Positions 19,801 through 28,300 of a stretch of DNA of 64,000 nucleotides are shown one piece after another. A program made the translations under genes and the position numbers. The notes below the pieces were generated by a model, which was not told the origin of the DNA, ran no database searches, and saw only the letters and a program-made list of their open reading frames with translations. This DNA comes from Streptomyces tsukubensis (GTDB lineage: Bacteria > Actinomycetota > Actinomycetes > Streptomycetales > Streptomycetaceae): assembly GCF_003932715.1 (NCBI RefSeq), contig NZ_CP020700.1, positions 868,001 through 932,000 of the forward strand. Reading direction: 5' to 3'. Position 1 is the first letter of the stretch; the number at the start of each line of letters is the position of its first letter.

Positions 19801-20058
19801 CTGGCGCACGCCAGGATGGGTCAGCACGCGGCGGCGCGGGACTGTCTGGACCTGGCGCTGGGCATCCGGGAGCGGATCATGGATCACGGCGGGGCGGCGC
19901 TCGTACGGCTGGACCTGGCGAAGCTGCTCGCTTCGGACGGCGGGCCAGGTGACCGGGACCGCTCGCGGGATTTGCTGCGGAGCGCGGTGCGGGCCTTCAG
20001 GGACCGCCGGATGGAGCCGGAACTCGCGGAGGCGCAGAAGCTGCTGGCGGGTGGCTGA
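16894..20058 (+). CDS. SARP-family regulator with NB-ARC and TPR domains (AfsR-like), TTA-containing
   Basis: About 1054 residues. N-terminal winged-helix DNA-binding domain (FRILGPLHVQGPDG), bacterial transcriptional activation domain (about 105-250), a Pro/Ala-rich linker, NB-ARC ATPase with P-loop VGKPGTGKST near 384 and LVVLDDA Walker B, then TPR repeats to the C-terminus. This is the large AfsR type, which activates antibiotic or sigma-like targets. The start is uncertain: I prefer GTG 16894 (GGGAGAG just upstream) to TTG 16879. Two leucine TTA codons are present, at 16900-16902 (if the start is right) and 17785-17787 (in any case), so translation should need the bldA tRNA. TPR domains can bind peptides, and the next gene (convergent) encodes a small secreted peptide. 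Confidence 0.92.
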   Translation: MDLSPGEARRTPDSVVFRILGPLHVQGPDGQVRIPPGRQEVILAALLLEANRVVSTDYLVDLIWEDEPPDTARTQVQICVSRLRKLFAGRSVAAAITTRPPGYVLTTEDGSVDAALFARWIGDARLVGKRTGGAADAVELLRSAGGLWQGNCLSGLASEKLRSKARQLDEERLTAAEHRIDLELELGRHHQLVGEIQLLVHEHPLREQLRGKLMLALYRSGRQAEALDVYRLGRELLVEELGLEPGGELRSLNSAILAGEVPPPRLAGPQPDGRARQPGTAGPGAAEAGDGAESPQVLPGSADLPAVREPAEAEAAGGPRTAEAGPRPAAADPAGAPGPAAEVPRQLPSDTADFTGHGARIADIERTLLGPRERRAVGLVVIVGKPGTGKSTLATHIAHRVGETHFADGQLYCDLRGTSGAPATAGEVLGRFLRALGIPGPVIPESPDERAEMYRTLLGSRRVLVVLDDAASESQVRALLPGAGSCAVLVTSRVRMTGLPGAHRVELDVLETEEALELLVRVIGEERVAGEEVAAQALIRTVGGLPLALRIVAARLAARPHWTLASMVHRLANERHKLDELTHGEMTMRASLSLTHDGLGPGDRQLLRLLSLAQGPSLPGWLAGALLDDRRPFPSDLLEPLVDVQMLDVVGMESTGGFRYRFHEIIRVFAREQLAAHDDQATRSAALDRMLGCWMALAEEAHRRVYGGDFTVLHGSAPRWLPPAAHVDELLADPMEWLDSEHANLVQAVEHAAAEQLDEVCWDLTTTLVTLFETRGYLDHWERTHQLALRTARSAGNQRGSAAVLASLGSLYLSRSQYEESRTALTTALGLFTEMEDRQGLGLCHRDLALVERFLGHEYEALELYDRALRDFDASGDVVGRAIVLTQSAQIWMLRGQSATAQSRLDEALGIYRLVGYTGGQARALRRAGQLRQQQGELGAAVATFTEVLELCRDSGDVIGEGHLLRDLGLAHARMGQHAAARDCLDLALGIRERIMDHGGAALVRLDLAKLLASDGGPGDRDRSRDLLRSAVRAFRDRRMEPELAEAQKLLAGG

Positions 20059-20075
20059 GCGGAGCCGGTTCGGGA

Positions 20076-20200
20076 TTCAGTCCCAGGGGTCGTTCACGGC
20101 GATCCTTCCCGAGGTCGTGGGCGTGCGGGGCGGTGGTGTCCGCGGCGGGCGTTCAGTCCCAGGGATCGTTCACGGCGATCAGTCCCAGGGGTTGTTGATG
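20076..20200. repeat. Triplicated NxPWD-stop cassette at the 3' end of the peptide gene
   Basis: A 29-bp unit, beginning TTCAGTCCCAGGG and ending CACGGCGATC on the plus strand, occurs at 20076-20104 and 20152-20180 with one mismatch. The 3' end of the secreted-peptide gene (20179-20200) is a partial third copy. On the minus strand each copy ends a reading frame: the peptide gene as NNPWD-stop, the other two as IAVNDPWD-stop. Each extra copy contains a GTG-initiated micro-frame (20077-20097 and 20153-20173) encoding only V/M-NDPWD. The distal one has AAGGA five bases before the GTG. The coding pattern is preserved although flanks differ. Whether the copies are expressed is unknown. Confidence 0.75.
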
Positions 20201-20376
20201 TGGGAGGGCGTGGGGGTCGGCGTGGGCGCCGGGACCGGTCCGGCCTCCTGCACCGAGGCGGAGACGGCGCCCGCCGGGGCCCCTTCACCGGCCAGGGCCG
20301 CCTGGGTGCCGAGGAAGGCGGCGCCGGCGAGGGCGGCGGTGACGGCCGCGGTGCGCAGGGCGTGGGCGAGAGCCAT
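20179..20376 (-). CDS. Small secreted peptide precursor ending in NNPWD
   Basis: A 65-residue protein with a clear Sec-type signal peptide: polar start MALAHALRT, hydrophobic core AAVTAALAGAAFLG, and an AxA cleavage site (ALA) near residue 29. The mature part of about 36 residues is Ala/Pro/Thr-rich (PVPAPTPTPTPSH) and ends NNPWD. The 5' side has GGGAACAGGTC before the ATG. It lies tail-to-tail with the SARP-TPR regulator and head-to-head with the XRE regulator. G(T/C)GATAG repeats occur about 104-140 bp upstream. I do not recognise a characterised family. A C-terminal signalling peptide read by a TPR regulator is the most attractive reading, but it is inference. Confidence 0.7.
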   Translation of the reverse strand: MALAHALRTAAVTAALAGAAFLGTQAALAGEGAPAGAVSASVQEAGPVPAPTPTPTPSHINNPWD

Positions 20377-20479
20377 GACCTGTTCCCTTCTGTCGGGGTG
20401 TTCCCGCTGGTGGCGGGGCGTTTCCTGCTGATGGACACCACGTTAGGAAGAGGGGGAATCGCCGGACCGGCCGTGCTCC

Positions 20480-20516
20480 TATCGCCCGGCTATCACGGGC
20501 GAGGGGGGCTATCACC
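20480..20516 (-). promoter_or_regulatory. Three CTATC(G/A)C heptamers upstream of the peptide gene
   Basis: CTATCGC at 20480-20486, CTATCAC at 20491-20497 (11 bp apart) and CTATCAC at 20510-20516 (19 bp further). Read toward the peptide gene they are GYGATAG, matching the copies before the XRE and NTF2-like genes. The spacing is SARP-like. Candidate activator sites for the peptide promoter. Confidence 0.5.
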
Positions 20517-20643
20517 GCCCGGGTCCCGGGCGGGAATCGCCTCGGTCCCGTGGGCACCGGCCGGCCCGTGCGCCCCACCGTCACCAGGAGTACGGGCCGT
20601 TGGCCGGGCCGGGGTACGGCTCGGGCCGGGTGGCCCCGCCGGG

Positions 20644-20716
20644 GTGATAGCGGGCCGGGGCCCCTGCGGCCGCGGTCCCTGGCGGGCTGGGCGGCGACGG
20701 GATGGTGGCGCGATAG
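20644..20716 (+). promoter_or_regulatory. Two G(T/C)GATAG heptamers upstream of the XRE gene
   Basis: GTGATAG at 20644-20650 and GCGATAG at 20710-20716, 66 bp (six helical turns) apart, the nearer one 53 bp before the ATG of the XRE gene. Same motif and same orientation relative to transcription as in front of the peptide gene. Confidence 0.45.
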
Positions 20717-20768
20717 CGGGGTGCCGACGATGGGACGTGTCCCTCCCCACCCCGTACAGGGAGCGCCC

Positions 20769-22151
20769 ATGAACCCCGCACCGTTCGCAGAGACCGTCAC
20801 GGATTCACAGGTCGGAGCCCTGATCCGGGCCCATCGGCTGCGTATCGGACTGACCCAGCGCGAGCTGGCCGACCTGTCCACGATCAGCGTGCGGGCGATC
20901 CGCGATCTGGAGCACGGCCGGGCCACCCGCCCCCGTACCGACACGGTGCGGCTGATGGCGGACGCCCTGCGGCTGGGGCCCCGGGCCAGAGCCGCGCTGG
21001 AGGAGGCCGCGCGGCCGGGCCGCGCGGGCAGAGCCCCGGCGGGGCCCCCGGCCCCGCCGGACGCCCCGAAGCCGCTGGTGGGAAGGGAAACGGAGACCGA
21101 CACCCTGGTACGGGAGCTGGCCCCGGACGGCGGGGAGCGCCTGGTGCATGTGGTGGGCCTGCCCGGGGTCGGCAAGACCCGGGTGGCGCTGGCCGCGGCG
21201 GCGGCACTGCACGGCTCCGGGATGCCGGTGCTGTGGCATGCCTTCGAGGGCGCGGCCCACGACTACGTACCGACGGCCGGGGGGCCGTGGCGGGAGCTGA
21301 CGGAGCGTCTGGTGTCGGGGCTGTACGCGTCCGGGTTACCGCACCGGGAGCCCGCGGGCGGGGAGTCGGCGAGCGCACTGCTGGGCGAGGGTCCGGTGCT
21401 GCTGGTGCTCGACGGCGCCCCGGCGCGGGCCCCGGGCGCGGACCGGCTGACCCGGCTGCTGCACGAGGTGCCGGGGCTGCGGCTGCTGGTGACCTCCGAC
21501 GAACCGTGGCAGGCCCCCGGTGAACGGCTCTTCCTGCTCTGCCCGCTGCCCGTGCCGTCCGGTGGGGGTGCGCGGGGTGCGGCGGACGGACCGCAGCAGG
21601 CGGGCGACGAACGCGAGCCCGCGGTGCGGATGTTCCTCGACCAGGTGCGGCGGGTGCTGGCGGCTCCGGCGGTCACGGCCGCGGACCGGGAGCGGGCGGT
21701 ACGGATCTGCCGGCTTCTCGACGGCCATCCGGGGGCGCTGTCGGCCGCCGCGTCCTGGCTGGTGGTCTCCGATCTGGCGGCGCTCTGCGACACGCTGGCG
21801 GTGGATCCGGCGGCGTTCCTCGACCATCTCGGCGGCCGGGACGACCGGCTCCGGGACTCCCTGTACGGGCGGATCGGCCGACTGCCCGCGGGGCCGCGCG
21901 CCGTACTCGACGCACTGTGCGCCGCGCCCGGGCCGGACTCCGCCGCCGAGGGCTTCGGTCTGCCCGCGCTCACCGAGCTGACCGGCGGCAGTCTGCCCGC
22001 ATGCGGGCGGCTGCTGCGGGAGCTGCTGCTGTCGGGGCTGGTCCGGGCGGCCCATGAGGAGGGCCCGGCCCGCTTCCGGGTGCCCGCGCTGGTACGGGCC
22101 CTGGTGAGCGGGGCTCCGGTGGGCGCGCCGCAGGCAACTGCCGCCGTCTGA
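20769..22151 (+). CDS. XRE-family regulator with NB-ARC ATPase domain, TTA-containing
   Basis: A 460-residue regulator. Residues 14-75 form a Cro/CI helix-turn-helix (ALIRAHRLRIGLTQRELADLS, then SVRAIRDLEHGRA). An Ala/Pro linker leads to an NB-ARC-like STAND ATPase with P-loop VGLPGVGKTR near 133-142 and LLVLDGA near 207-213. Unlike many relatives it has no C-terminal TPR array and ends after the NB-ARC winged-helix part. ATG 20769 has AGGGAG six bases upstream and is inside a longer frame. A TTA leucine codon at 21336-21338 predicts bldA control. It sits just before the NRPS operon and shares promoter heptamers with the peptide gene, so a pathway-specific regulator role is likely. Confidence 0.88.
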   Translation: MNPAPFAETVTDSQVGALIRAHRLRIGLTQRELADLSTISVRAIRDLEHGRATRPRTDTVRLMADALRLGPRARAALEEAARPGRAGRAPAGPPAPPDAPKPLVGRETETDTLVRELAPDGGERLVHVVGLPGVGKTRVALAAAAALHGSGMPVLWHAFEGAAHDYVPTAGGPWRELTERLVSGLYASGLPHREPAGGESASALLGEGPVLLVLDGAPARAPGADRLTRLLHEVPGLRLLVTSDEPWQAPGERLFLLCPLPVPSGGGARGAADGPQQAGDEREPAVRMFLDQVRRVLAAPAVTAADRERAVRICRLLDGHPGALSAAASWLVVSDLAALCDTLAVDPAAFLDHLGGRDDRLRDSLYGRIGRLPAGPRAVLDALCAAPGPDSAAEGFGLPALTELTGGSLPACGRLLRELLLSGLVRAAHEEGPARFRVPALVRALVSGAPVGAPQATAAV

Positions 22152-22155
22152 ACTG

Positions 22156-22173
22156 CTCCCGGAGTGCCGGGAG
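22156..22173. terminator. Short hairpin after the XRE gene
   Basis: CTCCCGG and CCGGGAG pair perfectly around an AGTG loop, 5 bp past the XRE stop. It is short for a terminator and may be only partial. The next gene starts at 22388. Confidence 0.35.
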
Positions 22174-22387
22174 AACTGCCGCCCGGGGCCGGACGGCGCG
22201 GATTGGATGGGCCCAGCGGGTTCCCGGCGGCAGGGGCAGGAGCTACCGATCAGGACCTCGCAGTCGCACCGTATCCGCACGCCGAACCGCCGGACCGCTC
22301 CGCCCTACGCGGAGCCGGTCCGCATCCGCCGAGCCGAGCCCGTCGCGCCGTATCCGTCGCGCCGGCCCGTCCCCGAGGAGCGACCGT

Positions 22388-25300
22388 ATGTCCCCCAAGG
22401 CATCCGTCAGGCTGCCGCTGTCGGCGGCACAGCGCGAGATCTGGCTGGCCCACACGCTGGATCCGTCCGGCCGCAGCTACAACTTCGGCGAGTACCGGGA
22501 GCTGCGCGGCCGGGTCGATCCGGAGCTGGTCCGGGCCGCGTTCCGGCAGCTCGCCGTGGAGACCGACGCGATGCGGATCCGGGGTGTCGGCGCGGACGGC
22601 GACGGCCCCTGGCAGACCCTGCACGCCGACCCGGGCGACCAGGAGCCGGCACTGGTGGACCTCAGCGGCGCCGAGGACCCGGCCGCCGCGGCCCGCGACT
22701 GGATGGCAGCCGAGCTCGCCCGCCCGTTCGATCTGGCGGCGGACTGGCTGACCCGGCACGCCCTGGTGAAGGCCGGTGAGGAGCTGTGGTTCTCCTTCCT
22801 CGGTGTCCACCATCTGGTCAACGACGGCGCCGGGCAGTCCCTGCTGGGCGCCCGGCTGGTGGAGCTGTACGAGGACGCGGCGGCCGGGGAGCCGTGGCGT
22901 CCGTCGCCGTTCGGTTCGCTGGCGGAGCTGCTCGCCGAGGAGACCGGGTACCTGGAGTCGCCGCAGGCGGCGGAGGACCGGGCGTACTGGGTCGCGAAGA
23001 CGGCGGACCCGCCGCCGGCCGCGCGGATCGCCGGGGGGCGCTCGGCGCCCGTACCGCCCGGTTCGCTGCCGTTCGTACGGCGTACGGTGACCCTCCCCGC
23101 GACGTACACCCGGCAGTTGCGGGAGGTGGCCCGCGCGCACGGGGCACCGTGGACGAGGGCGGTGATCGCCCTGGTCGCCGCCTATGTCCACCAGGCCTCC
23201 GGAACGGACGCCGAGGAGCTGACGCTGGCGCTGCCGGTACGGGCGCGGATCGGGGAGAGGGCCCGCAGCACCCCGGCGATGATGTCGAACATCATTCCGC
23301 TGCGGCTGCCGGTGCCCGCGGGCGGCACCCTGGCGGGGCTGCTGGGGGCGGTGGTGACGGAGGTCCGGCAGGGGTTGCGGCGGCAGCGGACCCGGTTCGA
23401 GGAGTTCGGCCCGGAGGGCGCGCCCGGGCGGCCGCCGGTCTCGCTGCAGCTGAACATCATGGCGTTCGCACCGGGCATGAGGTTCTTCGGTGTGCCGGCC
23501 ACCCAGCACAACCTCAGTAACGGGCCGGTGGACGGGCTGGCGGTCGCGGTCTACGACCTGGGGCCGGAGGACGGGCTGCGGATCGACTTCGACGCGGCGC
23601 CGGAGTCCTGCGATACGGCCGCCGTCGCCGCGCACCAGGACCGTTTCGTACGGTTCGTGGGCACCGCCCTCGCCGCGCCCGAGGAGCCGCTGTCCGCGCT
23701 GGAGCTGATGGACGAGGGCGAGCGGCGGCTCGTGCTGCACGAGTGGACGGGGGTGACGGCTCCGGTCGACGAGCGGCCGCTGACGGAGCGGTTCGAGGAG
23801 CAGGCCCGGATCCGCCCCGACGCGATCGCCGTGGTCTTCGGCGAGGACCATCTCACCTACGGCCGTCTGGACACCGAGGCGAACCGGCTGGCCCACCATC
23901 TGCGGGACACCACCGGACTGGGCCGCGGCGACCTCGCGGGCATCCTCGTCGACCGCTCACTGCCCCTGGCCACCGCCATCCTCGCCGTACTCAAAACCGG
24001 CGCCGCCTACACCCTCCTCGACCCCGACTACCCCGATCTGCGACTCACCGGGATCGCAGCCGACGCCGGGATCGCCGCGCTGGTGACGACGGAGGGGTAC
24101 GCCCACCGGGTGCCGGGGCCCTGGCCGGTGGTACGGGTCGACTCCGAGGCCCCGGCAATCGCGGAGCGGCCGGGCACTCGCCCGGAATCGGTGCTGACGG
24201 GGGACGACTCCGCCTGTGTGATGTTCACTTCGGGGTCGACGGGACGCCCCAAGGGGATCCTCTCCTCCCACCGGAACCTCACCTCCACCGTCACCGGGCA
24301 GACCTACTGCACCTTCGGCCCCGGCGAGACCTTCCTCCAATGCTCACCCGTCTCCTGGGACGCCTTCAGCCTCGAATTCTGGGGCGCCCTCCTCCACGGC
24401 GGCACCACCGTCCTCCAACCAGGACAACGACCCGAACCCGCCCTCATCGCCCACCTCACCCCCCACCACCACATCACCATGCTCCAACTCTCCTCCAGCC
24501 TCTTCAACTACCTCACCGACGAACACCCCACCACCTTCACCACCACCCACACCGTCTACACCGGCGGCGAACCCGCCTCCCCCACCCACATCCACACCCT
24601 CCAACAACACCACCCCCACCTCACCATCACCAACGGCTACGGACCCGCCGAATCCCTCGGCTTCACCACCACCCACACCATCCCCCAACCCACCACCAAC
24701 AACCCCACCACCCAACCCACACCCATCGGCACCCCCCTCACCAACAAACACGCCTACATCCTCGACCACCACCTCCAACCCGTCCCCCCAGGCACCACCG
24801 GCGAGCTCTACCTCACCGGCCACGGCATCGCCCACGGCTACCTCACCCAACCCACCACCACCGCCACCCGCTTCACCCCCAACCCCTACGGACCCCCCGG
24901 CACCCGCCTCTACCGCACCGGCGACCAAGCCCACTGGGACACCCACGGCAACCTCCACTACACCGGCCGCACCGACACCCAAATCAAAATCCGCGGCTTC
25001 CGCATCGAACCCACCGAAATCGAAAACACCCTCACCACCCACCCCCACATCACCCAAGCCACCACCACCCACACCAACAACCAACTCACCGCCCACATCA
25101 CCACCACCCCCAACACCACCACCACACCCCACGACATCCGCACCTACCTCCGCCAACACCTCCCCGACCACCTCATCCCCACCCACATCACCACCCACCA
25201 CCAACTCCCCCTCACCCCCAACGGCAAAATCGACAAACGCGCACTGTCCCGGTTCGCCGCTCCCCCGGCCGAGGAGGGCGGACGGACGGCCGGCACTCCG

Positions 25301-28300
25301 CTGGAGGAGATCGTCTGCGCCCTCTTCGCGGAGGTGCTGGACCTCGCGGAACCGCCGTCCGCGGAAGCCGACTTCTTCACCCTCGGCGGCCACTCCCTGC
25401 TCGCCGCCAAGCTCGCCAACCGGCTCTCGTCGGCGCTGGACGCCCCGCTGGGCCTGCCCGACGTCTTCCGCCGGCCCACCCCGGCCCGGCTCGCCGAACA
25501 GCTTGCGGAGCTGACCGGACGGGGCGCCGCACCGGCGCCGCCCGCGGTCGCAGGACCGCGGCCCGAGCGGCTTCCGCTGTCCTTCGCCCAGCAACGGCTA
25601 TGGCTGGTGAACGGGCTCGAAGCCGGGGGGACGGCCTACAACGTCCCCCTGTCGGTCCGGCTGGAAGGGCCGCTGGACCCGGCCGCGCTACGGGCCGCCG
25701 TCCGCGATGTGATGGAGCGTCATGAACCGTTGCGGACCCGGATCACCGTCCTGGACGGCGAACCCTGCCAGCTGGTGGACCCGGTGGGAGCGGCACCCTT
25801 CGAGGTCCGCGATATCGCCCCGGATGCGGTGGAGCCGGAGCTGACGGCCGCCGCCGGACATGTCTTCGACCTCGCGGCGGAGGCCCCGCTGCGGGTGACG
25901 CTGCTGCGCACCGGCCCGGAGTCGGCCGTGCTGCTGGTGCTGCTGCACCACATCGCCACGGACGGGCAGTCGCTGGGCCCGCTGTTCGCGGACCTCTCAG
26001 CGGCGTACGCGGCCCGGCTCGCCGGACGGAGCCCCGACCCGGCGCCGATTCCCCTCGCCTACGCCGATCATGCGCTGTGGCAGCGGTCCGCACTGACCGG
26101 TCCGGTGCTGGACGGGCAGCTCGCGTACTGGCGGCGGGCCCTCGCGGAGCTGCCGCAGGAACTGGGCCTGGTGCACGACCGGCCCCGGCCGCCGGCCGCC
26201 GGGGGGCGCGGCGGTGCCGTGGCGGTGGACTTCGGCGCGGACCTCGGCCGCCGGATCTCCGGGCTGGCCCGCGCCGAACGGTGCACGCCCTTCATGGTGG
26301 TGCAGGCGGCGCTGGCCGCCACCCTGACCCGGCTGGGCGCGGGCACCGATATTCCGCTGGGCTCCCCCGTGGCGGGCCGTGCGCACACCGGCCTTGCGGG
26401 GCTGGTGGGGTTCTTCGTCAATACGCTGGTGCTGCGGACGGACACCTCCGGCGATCCGGAGTTCCGGGCGCTGCTGCGCCGGGTCCGCGATACGGACCTG
26501 GACGCCTTCGCGCATCAGGACGCCCCGTTCGACCTCGTCCTGGAGGCCGTCAATCCGCAGCGGTCACTGGCCCGGCATCCGCTGTTCCAGGTCTGTCTGG
26601 CGGTGGAGAACGGTCCGGCGCCGACGCCCGACTTCCCCGGGGTACGGAGCGGACCGGTCGTGCCGGTGGCGACCGGGGCGGTCAAGTTCGACCTGGAGTT
26701 CCTGCTGCACACCGGCGGTGCCGACGGCGGGCCGGACGGTCTTGCGGGCACCGTGCTGTACAGCCACGACGTCTTCGAGCGGGCATCCGTCGAGCGGATC
26801 ACCGGAATGCTGCGGCGGACGCTGGAGCAGGCCGTCGAAGCGCCGGAGCTGCGGCTGTCCCGGCTGGACCCGATGTCCGCGCGGGACCGGCACCGGGTGC
26901 TGCACGAGTGGACGGGGGTGACGGCTCCGGTCGACGAGCGGCCGCTGACCGAACGGTTCGAGGAGCAGGCCCGGATCCGCCCCGACGCGATCGCCGTGGT
27001 CTTCGGCGAGGACCATCTCACCTACGGCCGTCTGGACACCGAGGCGAACCGGCTGGCCCACCATCTGCGGGACACCACCGGACTGGGCCGCGGCGACCTC
27101 GCGGGCATCCTCGTCGACCGCTCACTCCCCCTCGCCACCGCCATCCTCGCCGTACTCAAAACCGGCGCCGCCTACACCCTCCTCGACCCCGACTACCCCG
27201 ATCTACGACTCACCCGGACCGGGACCGACGCAGGCATCACGGCCCTTCTGACCGCCGGGGAACAGTGCGGCAGACTCACCGGGCCGTGGCCCGAGGTCCC
27301 CTTCGACCGCCTCCAGCTGCCGGAACTGCCCGACAACGCGCCGGGCATCGCCATCGGCCCCGAGGATCCCGCCTGTGTGATGTTCACTTCGGGGTCGACG
27401 GGACGCCCCAAGGGGATCCTCTCCTCCCACCGGAACCTCACCTCCACCGTCACCGGGCAGACCTACTGCACCTTCGGCCCCGGCGAGACCTTCCTCCAAT
27501 GCTCACCCGTCTCCTGGGACGCCTTCAGCCTCGAATTCTGGGGCGCCCTCCTCCACGGCGGCACCACCGTCCTCCAACCAGGACAACGACCCGAACCCGC
27601 CCTCATCGCCCACCTCACCCCCCACCACCACATCACCATGCTCCAACTCTCCTCCAGCCTCTTCAACTACCTCACCGACGAACACCCCACCACCTTCACC
27701 ACCACCCACACCGTCTACACCGGCGGCGAACCCGCCTCCCCCACCCACATCCACACCCTCCAACAACACCACCCCCACCTCACCATCACCAACGGCTACG
27801 GACCCGCCGAATCCCTCGGCTTCACCACCACCCACACCATCCCCCAACCCACCACCAACAACCCCACCACCCAACCCACACCCATCGGCACCCCCCTCAC
27901 CAACAAACACGCCTACATCCTCGACCACCACCTCCAACCCGTCCCCCCAGGCACCACCGGCGAGCTCTACCTCACCGGCCACGGCATCGCCCACGGCTAC
28001 CTCACCCAACCCACCACCACCGCCACCCGCTTCACCCCCAACCCCTACGGACCCCCCGGCACCCGCCTCTACCGCACCGGCGACCAAGCCCACTGGGACA
28101 CCCACGGCAACCTCCACTACACCGGCCGCACCGACACCCAAATCAAAATCCGCGGCTTCCGCATCGAACCCACCGAAATCGAAAACACCCTCACCACCCA
28201 CCCCCACATCACCCAAGCCACCACCACCCACACCAACAACCAACTCACCGCCCACATCACCACCACCCCCAACACCACCACCACACCCCACGACATCCGC

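Noticed and set aside
24344..25594. Gly/Val-rich minus-strand frames over the A-domain cores (also 27503-28660)
   Set aside because: They result from the C-rich codon style of the repeat block; valine-glycine repeats only, no start signals or homology.
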